Source of the DNA: Chitinophagaceae bacterium | GTDB lineage: Bacteria; Bacteroidota; Bacteroidia; Chitinophagales; Chitinophagaceae | Assembly: GCA_024508725.1 (NCBI GenBank) | Contig: JANINS010000003.1 | Location: 930,001-994,000, forward strand | Direction: 5' to 3' | DNA: 64,000 nt | In this document: positions 8,273 to 17,025 of the stretch, in pieces | Position numbering within the stretch: position 1 is the first letter of the stretch | Layout of the letters: each line of letters starts with the position of its first letter | Made by a program: the position numbers and the translations under genes | The notes under the pieces: model-generated | The model's input: the letters and a program-made list of their open reading frames with translations, nothing else | What the model was told of the DNA's origin: nothing | Database searches by the model: none

Positions 8273-11200
8273 TTATCGCAACAGTAATATCCATCCACTT
8301 AAACGATGTCCATCGCCTGTTTCAATAATGTAATAGTAAGTGGCTGGTTCTGCTGGCTTATTCTTACTGGTGCCATCCCATGGAATATTGTAACCAATAG
8401 AAGTAAATACCGGCTGTCCATACCTGTTGTAGATATTCACTTTTATACCCGGATAAAATTCAGCATTGCCGATCATCCATTTGTCATTGATGCCATCTCC
8501 ATTTGGCGAAAATGCATTTGGAATATTCAGTGGATATTGAATATCGATCTTCAACGTATCCTTTGCAGTACATCCATCCACAGAAGTTACTGTTAGATAG
8601 TATTGCGTTGCAGTTAAAGGAGAAGCAACCGGGTTTGGTATAGCCGGATTACTCAATCCTGTTGTCGGACTCCATAAATACGCAGCATTATTATTGTGTT
8701 GCGTAGCATTCAGCTGTACACTTGCATTTTGAGGAAGGATAACATTATTACCTGCATTTACTATCGGCATCTTTTTATTGATAACATTAACGGTATCGGT
8801 TACTGAACATCCATTCATACTGGCTGTTGCCCAATACTGATCAGCTTTTGAAACAACGATCGCCGATGTTGTTAATCCATTACTCCAAACATAAGAAGCA
8901 CCCGGATAAAAAGCGATGAGTTGCACCGAATCGTACTCGCAAATAAACTGATCTGGCCCAAGATCTAATGTTGGTGCAGGTGTAATAATTATATTAATCG
9001 TGTCTGATGCACTGCAGCCATTATCGATGGTTGTTACCCAATATATACCTGTTGTAGTAACATCAAGTGTATTGGTACTGGCACCGGTATTCCATAAATA
9101 AGTATAAGATGATCCGGCTACTGCAGCATTCAGTTGTATCATCTGGCATACTGAACGATCTGCACCCAGGTTTACATAAGGCAATGGCCTTACAGTGATA
9201 TTCTTCGTATCTGTTGCTGAACATCCGTTCAACATAGTGGTTACTGTATAAGCACCACTTGTATTTACAACGATCGTTGCAGTGGTTGCTCCATTACTCC
9301 AGGCATAAGTTGATCCGGGATATGTTGCGTCCAACACTATTGAGTTACCCTGGCAGAACGAAGTATCATTACCAAGATTCACAACCGGGTTAGGATTAAC
9401 CGTAACATTGATTGCATCTGTTGCCGTACACCCGTTCAGTGTATTCGTCACTGTATAATTGCCGGATGTATTCACACTTATGCTTGAAGTAGTAGCTCCT
9501 GTATTCCACAAATAAGATGCGCCATTGTAAGTTGCATTCAGCTGAACAGAATTGCCCTGGCAGATAGTGGTATCATTACCAAGGTTCACTGTTGGAAGCG
9601 GACTTATAGTAACATTGATCGAATCTTTTGCTGTACAACCACCGAGTGTGAGTGTTACTTTATAAAGGCCGGTATTGTTTACCGAAATAGAAGAAGTAGT
9701 AGCTCCAGTACTCCACACATAACCAGCTCCGGCATAAGCAGCATTCAATAGCACTGAATTCCCTTCGCAAATAGTTGTATCATTCCCTAGCTCAACCACA
9801 GGTACAGGGTCAACAGTTATATTGATGGTATCCGAAGCACTGCAGGTGCCGATAGTACTTGTTATCCAATACTTACCTGTTGCATTAACATTTATTGTTG
9901 ATGTTGTTGCACCGGTGTTCCATAAATAACTGGCATTTGGGCTGGCCGCATTCAATTGAACGGAGCTTCCCTGGCAGATGGTTGTATCATTACCCAGGTT
10001 AACAGTAGGTGGTGGATTGATTGTTACATTGATCGTATCTTTTGCCGTACATCCATTCAACGTATTAATAACTGAGTAACTACCACCTGTTCCGGTTGTG
10101 ATGGTTGGAGTTGTTGCACCATTGCTCCATAAATAAGTTGCGCCAGGGTATGATGCATCCAACGTAACATTATTTCCCTGGCATAGCGCTGTATCTGCAC
10201 CAAGATATTTGTAAGGATTGGGCTTTTGTACTACGTTCATCGTATCACTTACTACACATCCCTTCTTATTAGTTGTTCTTACCCAATATTTTCCAGCAGC
10301 ACCTACTTTAATTGAATTGGTATTTGCCCCTGTATTCCATAATAACGTATCGGCATTTGTATTAACCGAAAGTGTAACCGAATCTCCGGCACAGAACTGA
10401 AGACTTGCGCTGGTATTAGTGAATGAAGGGTCGTTACTTACCACTTTAAACGTATCTACATTAAGACATCTTTGTGAATAGGTGTGCACCACCGTATATG
10501 TTCCTGGCTGAGTAATATTCGTTGTTTGATTATTATCTCCATTACTCCATGTATAAGTATTGGTAACATTTGCTTCCGGATTGTGAGCCGTTAAGCTGAG
10601 TGGTGTTGCAGTACAGAAACTGGTATCTGTTTTTGAACGATAGATCAATGAATCTTTGATGAACAATGTAACACTGTCCATGTACTGAGTGGTACAAGTA
10701 TTTTTTGAAAAACGAATGAGTGCTCTTTCTGTTCCTTCGTTCAATGCATCTGCCAGGGCAGAGATCGTAAATGTTTTTACATTCTCGTTGGCTGCAAAGT
10801 TGATCGTCGCCGGCAAAGGAGTATAATCTACACCAACAGTTGCAGTACCGGAATATGTAGGAACAAGTGTAAATGCACCAGTAACATCTGGTGAACGGGT
10901 GAGTGTGATCTCTGCTTGTTTACAAGCCTCGATCATTGTAACAGCGTTATTGTTAGAAGGATCAGTATAAGGACCCGATGCTGTTGAACTAGCAACCTTC
11001 GGTGAGCTGAAGCTGTTCGCTTCAATAAAAACTCCGCTATCCAAGGATTGGTCTGTAGCGTCAGCTATCGCCAATTTAATATGATACGTCTGGCAAGGAG
11101 TTACCTTAACTTTTGCAGTGAGTACAACAGTATGTCCATCATAGGTCATTGTTACTCCCGCCGAATTATCGATATAATATTGAGTAAATGGTGCCTGAGG

Positions 11201-11827
11201 CCATGCCTGGCAATTGGATAATACACCACCTGAACTTCCTGGTGTGCCATTATTAATACTGTTGATTGCAACAGGTGTTGTAGTAGGTGCATTTGGAACT
11301 AGAGCAATATTTCTCAGACCAAAAAAACCAGGACCACTGATAAAGAATCCGAATGCATCATTGTAATCTGTACAAACCCATTCTGGATATTCTTCAGATC
11401 CGAATACGTACCGAATATTAATACTATCTCCTTGTGGAATAAAATCAAATTCTAAAATGCAGGCATCCTTGGTAACCTTTCCGCTATATGCTGTTAGATC
11501 TGCATCTCCCTGGTTAGATCCTGGAGATGAAGCAATGGACATAGCAGATCCATCTACACCATAATTAGATCCAGATGTTTTAGCTCTTCCGGTTGTAAGT
11601 ACAATTCCTGAATCAATTACAAAAGTGCCCGGAGCTGCTGTGAAAGTTCCTGCTGATAGATTATGTCCTTTAAATTGAGGATTAAGAATCCTGACACCGG
11701 TACCCAAAATCTTTTGAGCAAGAACCAATGGATCGGTTTGAGTGGTAATGTTCAACTGTGCCATGGCAGGTAAACTCACCAGTACAGCAATTGTTACCGC
11801 AAATCTTTTTAGTAGTGGAAGAAGCAT
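8273..11827 (-). CDS. Large T9SS-exported surface protein with Ig-like repeats and CHU_C tail
   Basis: 1184 residues. A signal peptide (1-23) is followed by a choice-of-anchor-L-type domain (TDPLVLAQKILGTGVRI and onwards, ~28-270), then a Calx-beta-like segment (~300-390). About ten tandem ~69-residue Ig/PKD-like units follow, each built as LGNDTTICQGNSVQLNA, YLWNTGATTSSI, then NGCTATDTINVTV. The last ~85 residues are a gliding-motility-associated C-terminal domain (PNAFSPNGDGINDKW, NIYNRYGQPVF, WDGTSKNKP), the signal for T9SS export. The central units are the most alike, suggesting recent repeat expansion. Probable cell-surface adhesin; ligand unknown. Confidence 0.9.
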   Translation of the reverse strand: MLLPLLKRFAVTIAVLVSLPAMAQLNITTQTDPLVLAQKILGTGVRILNPQFKGHNLSAGTFTAAPGTFVIDSGIVLTTGRAKTSGSNYGVDGSAMSIASSPGSNQGDADLTAYSGKVTKDACILEFDFIPQGDSINIRYVFGSEEYPEWVCTDYNDAFGFFISGPGFFGLRNIALVPNAPTTTPVAINSINNGTPGSSGGVLSNCQAWPQAPFTQYYIDNSAGVTMTYDGHTVVLTAKVKVTPCQTYHIKLAIADATDQSLDSGVFIEANSFSSPKVASSTASGPYTDPSNNNAVTMIEACKQAEITLTRSPDVTGAFTLVPTYSGTATVGVDYTPLPATINFAANENVKTFTISALADALNEGTERALIRFSKNTCTTQYMDSVTLFIKDSLIYRSKTDTSFCTATPLSLTAHNPEANVTNTYTWSNGDNNQTTNITQPGTYTVVHTYSQRCLNVDTFKVVSNDPSFTNTSASLQFCAGDSVTLSVNTNADTLLWNTGANTNSIKVGAAGKYWVRTTNKKGCVVSDTMNVVQKPNPYKYLGADTALCQGNNVTLDASYPGATYLWSNGATTPTITTGTGGSYSVINTLNGCTAKDTINVTINPPPTVNLGNDTTICQGSSVQLNAASPNASYLWNTGATTSTINVNATGKYWITSTIGTCSASDTINITVDPVPVVELGNDTTICEGNSVLLNAAYAGAGYVWSTGATTSSISVNNTGLYKVTLTLGGCTAKDSINVTISPLPTVNLGNDTTICQGNSVQLNATYNGASYLWNTGATTSSISVNTSGNYTVTNTLNGCTATDAINVTVNPNPVVNLGNDTSFCQGNSIVLDATYPGSTYAWSNGATTATIVVNTSGAYTVTTMLNGCSATDTKNITVRPLPYVNLGADRSVCQMIQLNAAVAGSSYTYLWNTGASTNTLDVTTTGIYWVTTIDNGCSASDTINIIITPAPTLDLGPDQFICEYDSVQLIAFYPGASYVWSNGLTTSAIVVSKADQYWATASMNGCSVTDTVNVINKKMPIVNAGNNVILPQNASVQLNATQHNNNAAYLWSPTTGLSNPAIPNPVASPLTATQYYLTVTSVDGCTAKDTLKIDIQYPLNIPNAFSPNGDGINDKWMIGNAEFYPGIKVNIYNRYGQPVFTSIGYNIPWDGTSKNKPAEPATYYYIIETGDGHRLSGWILLLR

Positions 11828-11899
11828 GGAATAATGCTTCTAAGATAAGATTTTAAAAGAGGAAGTAATTTTATCCTGCAGATTTTAATCTCAGCCACC

Positions 11900-13435
11900 T
11901 TACTCCACTTTCACAAGATCTTTCAGTTCAACAATTTCCAGATCCTTACTTGCCGGTCCGGTCAATACTCTTCCATCTGCCGTATATCTTGCTCCATGAC
12001 AAGGACAATCCCAGCTTTTCTCTGTACCGTTCCATTGAACAATACATTTCGCATGGGTGCAAACAGGGTTAACAGCATGAAGCGATCCTCGTTCATCACG
12101 ATACAATGCAATTGATTCGCCTTCATACTTCACCACCTTTCCTTCGCCTTTAGCGATCTCAACAAGGCTTTCGATCTTTTCTTTACTTAACCGCTTTCCA
12201 ATAAATTCCTTCACCACATCAACATTCTCTTTTACAAAATTGCTGAAACCAGCTACAGGCTTTATCCGGTTAGGATCATACAGGCTTTTATATTCACTTT
12301 GCCCTTTTGTGATCAGATCGGTAAGTAATCTTGCTGCTACATGGGAATACGTCATACCATTACCACTAAACCCTGTTGCCACGTAAACATTGTCAGTAAA
12401 TCCTGGCAAGTGACCAATATAAGGCAAGCCATCAGTTGGCTCGAAATATTCTGATGACCACTTGAAACTCACTTCCTCAACATCGTAATACTTGCTGATG
12501 TAACTATCAAGTTTTGCAAAACAGAATTCCGTATTCTCATTATGTCCTGTTTTGTGATCTTCTCCTCCAGCAATCAGGTATTTCTGTCCGTTTACTTCCT
12601 GTGTTCTGTAATAGTGATACGGTTCGTACATATCATAAGCTAAATGCTCAGGATATTTTCCATCAGCCAGCTTAACTGCTATAGCATAACTGCGATACGG
12701 TGCACAACGAAAATGAAGCAGGTTAATTCCCGGAGGAATATGCGTAGCAAAGATCATCTTCCTTGCTCTGATCACTCCGAGATTTGTTCTTGCCTCTGCC
12801 AGCCCATTGCTTTCATAACTTTCGAGTTTGCAATTCTGTACAAGAAAACCTCCTGCTTTCTCGTATGCTTCAGCTAAGCCATAGATATATTTTGCAGGAT
12901 GAAATTGTGCCTGTCCACTAAACTTTACTCCTTTCTCGAAAGGAATGGGAACAGGTATTTCATTCACATAACTGATATCTAATCCTACTTTCTTGCAGGC
13001 ATCGAATATTTTTTCCAGCTCTTTTGTCTGATCAGGATTTTGGGAATACAGATATCCATCCTTGTGTTCGAATCCGCAATCGATATTGTATTGTTCAATA
13101 TTACTTTTGATCGTTTCTATCGATTCTTTTACTGATTGAAAAACGAGCTGTGCACTCTTTTCCCCAAAATCACTGATAACCTGGTCGTATGTTGAATCGA
13201 GAAAAGTATTGAGATGGGCTGTTGTTCCTCCTGTTGTTCCAAAGCCAATGTTGTGTGCCTCTATCAACAAGCATTCTTTCCCGGCTTTCTGTAATTCCAA
13301 AGCGGTTGATAATCCTGTGATTCCTCCACCAACGATCAATACATCAACAATTTTTTCGGGAACGATCTTGTGTTTTGGTTGATAAAGAGGCAAGGTCTCC
13401 TGCCACAAACTTTTGTTTGCACCGTCTCTTAGCAT
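11900..13435 (-). CDS. FAD-dependent oxidoreductase with C-terminal Rieske domain
   Basis: 511 residues. A Rossmann FAD-binding motif (VDVLIVGGGITGLSTALEL, ~32-50) opens a DAO-type oxidoreductase domain that ends with NVYVATGFSGNGMTYSHVAA. Residues ~415-511 form a Rieske [2Fe-2S] domain with both ligand boxes, CTHAKC and CPCHG. The combination resembles the YhfW-like family of FAD oxidoreductases with a Rieske tail, whose substrate is not established. No signal peptide. The T9SS gene follows 72 bp downstream on the same strand, without an obvious functional link. Confidence 0.9.
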   Translation of the reverse strand: MLRDGANKSLWQETLPLYQPKHKIVPEKIVDVLIVGGGITGLSTALELQKAGKECLLIEAHNIGFGTTGGTTAHLNTFLDSTYDQVISDFGEKSAQLVFQSVKESIETIKSNIEQYNIDCGFEHKDGYLYSQNPDQTKELEKIFDACKKVGLDISYVNEIPVPIPFEKGVKFSGQAQFHPAKYIYGLAEAYEKAGGFLVQNCKLESYESNGLAEARTNLGVIRARKMIFATHIPPGINLLHFRCAPYRSYAIAVKLADGKYPEHLAYDMYEPYHYYRTQEVNGQKYLIAGGEDHKTGHNENTEFCFAKLDSYISKYYDVEEVSFKWSSEYFEPTDGLPYIGHLPGFTDNVYVATGFSGNGMTYSHVAARLLTDLITKGQSEYKSLYDPNRIKPVAGFSNFVKENVDVVKEFIGKRLSKEKIESLVEIAKGEGKVVKYEGESIALYRDERGSLHAVNPVCTHAKCIVQWNGTEKSWDCPCHGARYTADGRVLTGPASKDLEIVELKDLVKVE

Positions 13436-13469
13436 AGCAAGCGTTTTCTAAGAAGCCAAAAAACTATGC

Positions 13470-14657
13470 CTATGTTTCAGATGTTGAACTACTTGTTGAA
13501 GATTTCTCTACGATGGATTTTACAACAGTATCCAACTCATGGCAACTTGCTTCCATGTGGGCGAAAAGTTCTTTCTGCTGATCCATATTTATCTCTGCAG
13601 ATTGTAATAAATGCAGCAAACCAAGAATATTTGCCAGAGGCTTTCTTACCTGGTGCGATTGCATCCAGGCTACTTCTTCCAATGCTTTTACATGTGCCTT
13701 TACCTGGTTCTCTGTTTCTTTTCTTTGTGTAATATCTCTTGCGAAACAGCCTACACCAATGATCTCGTTATGATCGTTATAAATAGGATTTACAATGATA
13801 TCATAACACTCCTTTTTACCTCCGGTGATCACTTCTTCTTCTACCCTAAGGCTTTCGCCTTCGAAAGCTTTTTGAATATACTTGCTCCAGTTAGCAATGA
13901 AAGTTCCGGATAATGTTTCTTCAAACTCCATCCTCTTGGAAAGATCAGGTTCAAATCCGAATGTTTCTTTGAACTTCTTATTGAATGCTTCGTTAGCGGT
14001 TGCTATCACACCTGTGGTGTCTACCATCCAGATAAGATCATCCGAATTATTGATGAGTCCTTTTAGTTTTGTTTCAGATAACTGGATCTTTCTCTGAGCC
14101 TGGATCTGCTCGTCAACATCAATTGCCAGTACCACTCTTGCTTTCGCATTACCGAAAGATGTGGCATGGGAAGAAACCCTTGCAAAGAAAATTCTTCCAT
14201 CACGATCTTTATGACGCCATATACCTGCATCGTGATAACTTTTGGTAACAACCCGCTTTGCAAACATGAGTATAGAATCCTGGTCATCAGGTGGACGTAT
14301 CTCTGTTATATTCATCTCCCTGAATTCTTCTACACTGTATTTGTATTTTGCTACAGCAGCATTATTTACGGTAAGAAACTTTAATGTGTTAATATCATAT
14401 ACCCACATTGGATGTGGATTGTCTTTAAACAATTTGCGGTACTCCTGTTCGTTTTGCCTGATCAGTTTATAATAATGAAGTACAATGAAGTAAAGACCGA
14501 ATGCTGTTGCTATAATAAATCCAAGTCCTTTGATCGATTGAGCTGTTGTTTGCAGATTTTCGGGAACGATAAGTTCAACCACATAATCACTCAGAAAAAT
14601 CCATAGCGATGCCATTAAAAAATAAAGGATCGATAATCTGAGTGGGTAATTCTTCAT
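13470..14657 (-). CDS. PAS-PAS membrane protein with HisKA helix but no ATPase domain
   Basis: 395 residues. Two N-terminal membrane segments (~8-27 and ~45-65) precede two PAS domains (about 72-190, and 200-320 ending in the PAC-like GVGCFARDITQRKE). The C-terminal ~65 residues form a dimerisation helix with an H-box (MQSHQVRKPLANILGLL), then a Ser/Thr tail and stop. The HATPase_c domain (N, G1, F and G2 boxes) needed for autophosphorylation is absent, and nothing downstream supplies it. It may accept phosphate from a partner kinase or signal through the PAS domains alone. Confidence 0.85.
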   Translation of the reverse strand: MKNYPLRLSILYFLMASLWIFLSDYVVELIVPENLQTTAQSIKGLGFIIATAFGLYFIVLHYYKLIRQNEQEYRKLFKDNPHPMWVYDINTLKFLTVNNAAVAKYKYSVEEFREMNITEIRPPDDQDSILMFAKRVVTKSYHDAGIWRHKDRDGRIFFARVSSHATSFGNAKARVVLAIDVDEQIQAQRKIQLSETKLKGLINNSDDLIWMVDTTGVIATANEAFNKKFKETFGFEPDLSKRMEFEETLSGTFIANWSKYIQKAFEGESLRVEEEVITGGKKECYDIIVNPIYNDHNEIIGVGCFARDITQRKETENQVKAHVKALEEVAWMQSHQVRKPLANILGLLHLLQSAEINMDQQKELFAHMEASCHELDTVVKSIVEKSSTSSSTSET

Positions 14658-14751
14658 TACAAGGGTTCTGAGTCCTGAAAAAACACCAAGATAGCTGACA
14701 ATTTACATAAACAATATGATTTGGGTGGAACGGCAATTATATTTGTGCCCG

Positions 14752-15459
14752 ATGGGACAGAAAAAGCTGATCAGGTTTGCCGCAATCAAGGAGTTTCCAA
14801 ATGTGCTGGAACATCCTTTGAACATGAAAGGACAGTGGAATCAATTCTTCAAAAACAATAATGATATTGTACTTGAACTGGCTTGTGGTAAAGGTGAGTA
14901 CGCTGTAGGTTTGGGAACGTTGAGGCCGGATGAGAATTTTATTGGTGTTGATATTAAGGGAAACCGTATCTGGCGTGGCGCTAAAACGGCTTTAGACAAC
15001 GGTTTACATAATGTTGCTTTTCTTAGAACTGAAATCGACAAGATCACTGATTATTTTGGTGAAAATGAAGTGAGTGAAATATGGATCACTTTTCCTGATC
15101 CGCAGCTTAGAACTTCGAAAGCAAAAAAGAGACTTACACATCCCAAGTTTTTGCGGCTTTACCAACAGTTATTAAAACCCGGAGCTTATATCAATTTAAA
15201 AACAGATAGCCCGGCTTTATACAACTTTACTAAAACAGTCATTGATCTGTACGACCTGGAATTAGTGGCAGATATGGATGATGTTTATAAATCATCAACT
15301 GTATTACCCGAATTACAAATCAAAACGCACTACGAGAAACTTGATATAGCACAGAGTAACAAAGTGCATTACCTTAGATTCAGACTAAATGGAGAGTTGC
15401 CGATAGAAAAAGATCTTACACTTAAAACGATCATCAGTGAGCAGGAAAATATTGGATGA
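14752..15459 (+). CDS. trmB: tRNA (guanine-N7-)-methyltransferase
   Basis: A class I SAM methyltransferase that makes m7G46 in the tRNA variable loop. Motif I is visible as VLELACGKGEYAVGLG, and the TrmB signature as WITFPDPQLRTSKAKKRL with DS/T-type residues in LKTDSPALYNFT. The ATG at 14752 is preferred to 14716: a TATATTTG box (14738-14745) ends 6 bp before it, so transcription would begin at or very near this codon and leave little or no leader. The gene overlaps the next by 23 bp in another frame. Confidence 0.92.
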   Translation: MGQKKLIRFAAIKEFPNVLEHPLNMKGQWNQFFKNNNDIVLELACGKGEYAVGLGTLRPDENFIGVDIKGNRIWRGAKTALDNGLHNVAFLRTEIDKITDYFGENEVSEIWITFPDPQLRTSKAKKRLTHPKFLRLYQQLLKPGAYINLKTDSPALYNFTKTVIDLYDLELVADMDDVYKSSTVLPELQIKTHYEKLDIAQSNKVHYLRFRLNGELPIEKDLTLKTIISEQENIG

Positions 15460-15646
15460 TGATGATTTTTATTACAATGATTCGGGATTGGTAGTGTTTA
15501 CTGCTGAATACCTTTTGAATCGTGGTTATTGCTGCGGCAATGGATGTAAAAATTGTCCTTACGATTATAAAAATGTACCTGAGCCTAAACGTACACAACT
15601 GCTGAAAAAACGTGAGCAAGAAAGTAACAACGATAAAAAAAGCTAA
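15437..15646 (+). CDS. DUF5522-type small Cys-rich protein
   Basis: A 69-residue protein from GTG at 15437; no in-frame ATG is available nearby. It has an acidic start (DDDDFYYNDSG), then VFTAEYLLNRGYCCGNGCKNCPYDYKN with four closely spaced Cys (CC..C..C), a likely metal-binding cluster, and a basic tail. The pattern matches the small DUF5522 family. It overlaps trmB at its 5' end and the ATL gene at its 3' end, implying translational coupling. Function unknown; the company of a tRNA modifier and a DNA-damage sensor suggests a nucleic-acid role, by inference only. Confidence 0.8.
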   Translation: MSRKILDDDDFYYNDSGLVVFTAEYLLNRGYCCGNGCKNCPYDYKNVPEPKRTQLLKKREQESNNDKKS

Positions 15647-16016
15647 GCCAGCAGCAAAAAAAGCTGCAGTAAAAAGATCTTCTGATCAATCTGGCTTTTT
15701 TGAAGATGTTTGGGAAGTGGTTAGGCTTATTCCCAAAGGCAGGGTTACTTCTTATGGTGCTATTGCCAATTACCTGGGAACAAAATTAAGTGCACGAATG
15801 GTGGGCTGGGCCATGAATGGAGCACACCGTGTTAAACCAAAAGTTCCTGCACATCGTGTTGTAAACAGGAATGGAATGTTATCAGGAAAGATGCATTTCG
15901 ATACACCTACAGCCATGCGGGAATTGCTAGAAAAAGAAAAGATCAAAGTAAAGAATGATACGATCATCGACTTTAAAAAGCACTACTGGGATCCGATGCA
16001 GGAATTAGGACTATAA
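15612..16016 (+). CDS. Alkyltransferase-like (ATL) DNA-binding protein, MGMT fold
   Basis: A 134-residue protein from GTG at 15612. After a Lys/Ala-rich N-terminal tail (residues 5-22) comes the MGMT DNA-binding domain: VRLIPKGRVTSYGAIANYLG, ARMVGWAMNGA, then PAHRVVNRNGMLSG. The alkyl-acceptor Cys of true methyltransferases (PCHRV) is replaced by Ala, the hallmark of ATL proteins. These recognise O6-alkylguanine and flag it for nucleotide excision repair rather than reversing it. The start overlaps the DUF5522 gene by 35 bp and the end overlaps the convergent membrane-protein gene by 6 bp. Confidence 0.88.
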   Translation: MSKKVTTIKKAKPAAKKAAVKRSSDQSGFFEDVWEVVRLIPKGRVTSYGAIANYLGTKLSARMVGWAMNGAHRVKPKVPAHRVVNRNGMLSGKMHFDTPTAMRELLEKEKIKVKNDTIIDFKKHYWDPMQELGL

Positions 16017-16475
16017 GCTGCGAACAAGGTCTTCAGGTTCTCCTATTCTCTCTGCGATCTTCTTTGCTGATGGATATTCAACCACGTATCGCAATACGAT
16101 TATAAATACAATAATATAAAGTCTTGGCTCCAGGATCAGGAAGTAACCAAAGATCGCTAGCAATGCAGGAACTTCAAGTAATGCATATGTTCGTATAGCA
16201 GCTGCACGATATCTCTCCAGTTTTACATGTGCGTCACTAAGCAAAGAAATCTTTTTAGCATCTTTTTGCAGCAATCCTGAGGCGATAGTAACACAAATGG
16301 CGGCAATAGCAAGAACCACTAAGAACAGGTTTTCTTTCACTTTAATCTCCGTAATTAATGGCTCTGCATGTAAATTGATAAAATAGGTTACACCCGAAAA
16401 AAGCAGCATACCTATCAGCATACCAAAATATAAAATCCGCAATGAGAGAAGTATTGAAGGCTTATTTGTTTCCAT
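16011..16475 (-). CDS. Hypothetical four-helix membrane protein
   Basis: 154 residues with four predicted membrane segments (about 13-30, 47-65, 97-113 and 118-136) and a charged cytoplasmic end. No family is recognised. Its ATG lies one base from the stop of the DUF420 gene, making it the last gene of the respiratory cluster. An accessory role in oxidase biogenesis is suggested only by position. Confidence 0.7.
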   Translation of the reverse strand: METNKPSILLSLRILYFGMLIGMLLFSGVTYFINLHAEPLITEIKVKENLFLVVLAIAAICVTIASGLLQKDAKKISLLSDAHVKLERYRAAAIRTYALLEVPALLAIFGYFLILEPRLYIIVFIIVLRYVVEYPSAKKIAERIGEPEDLVRSL

Positions 16476-17021
16476 CTATGTGTAATAAGGGTTGATCATT
16501 AAATACACCAAAGGTCCGGTGGCAGCAACATATAACCACAATGGCCATGTGTATCTTGAAAGTTTTTTGTGCTTCTCATACTCACCTGTTAATCCCCTGT
16601 ACGCTGTAAAAAGTATAAAAGGCAATATCACTGCTGCCAGTAAAATATGTGTTGAGAGTAATGCGAAGTACACATAACGAATAGCTCCTTCACCGCCGAA
16701 TTTCGTTTCGCCTGCCAGCATGTGATGAGCAATATAGGATACAAGAAAAACGATTGAAAGATACATTGCAGCAAACATGAGTTTTTTATGCTGCAGGTAG
16801 TTTTTCTTTCTCACTGCAATATAAGCTGCGATCAAAAGAATCGTAACCAATGTATTGATGATAGCATTGATCAATGCAAATACGTGAGGATCAAATCCAA
16901 GGTCAACATCAAGCTTTGGAATAATTCCAAGGCTTACTATCACTGCAAACACAACAAACGAAAATATGATGATGAGAATTTTCGCTTGCTTATCATTCTT
17001 CTTAATAGTTGGAGCTAACAT
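16476..17021 (-). CDS. DUF420 family membrane protein, oxidase-associated
   Basis: 181 residues with about five transmembrane helices. The segment KLMFAAMYLSIVFLVSYIAHHMLAGET, with conserved His residues, and the STHILLAAVILPF helix are typical of DUF420, a CtaM-like family found beside heme-copper oxidase genes. Family members are linked to oxidase assembly or maturation. It lies 4 bp downstream of the SCO gene in the same operon. Confidence 0.85.
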   Translation of the reverse strand: MLAPTIKKNDKQAKILIIIFSFVVFAVIVSLGIIPKLDVDLGFDPHVFALINAIINTLVTILLIAAYIAVRKKNYLQHKKLMFAAMYLSIVFLVSYIAHHMLAGETKFGGEGAIRYVYFALLSTHILLAAVILPFILFTAYRGLTGEYEKHKKLSRYTWPLWLYVAATGPLVYLMINPYYT

Positions 17022-17025
17022 ATTC

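Noticed and set aside
8520-10640. Regularly spaced DNA repeats that could suggest a CRISPR array
   Set aside because: The period of about 207 bp is the coding repeat of the Ig-like units inside one long open frame; there are no spacers of CRISPR size.
14720-14745. Complete promoter for trmB with TTTG at 14720
   Set aside because: The TATATTTG box is good but the spacer to TTTG is only 14 bp, so only the -7 element is credited in the trmB entry.
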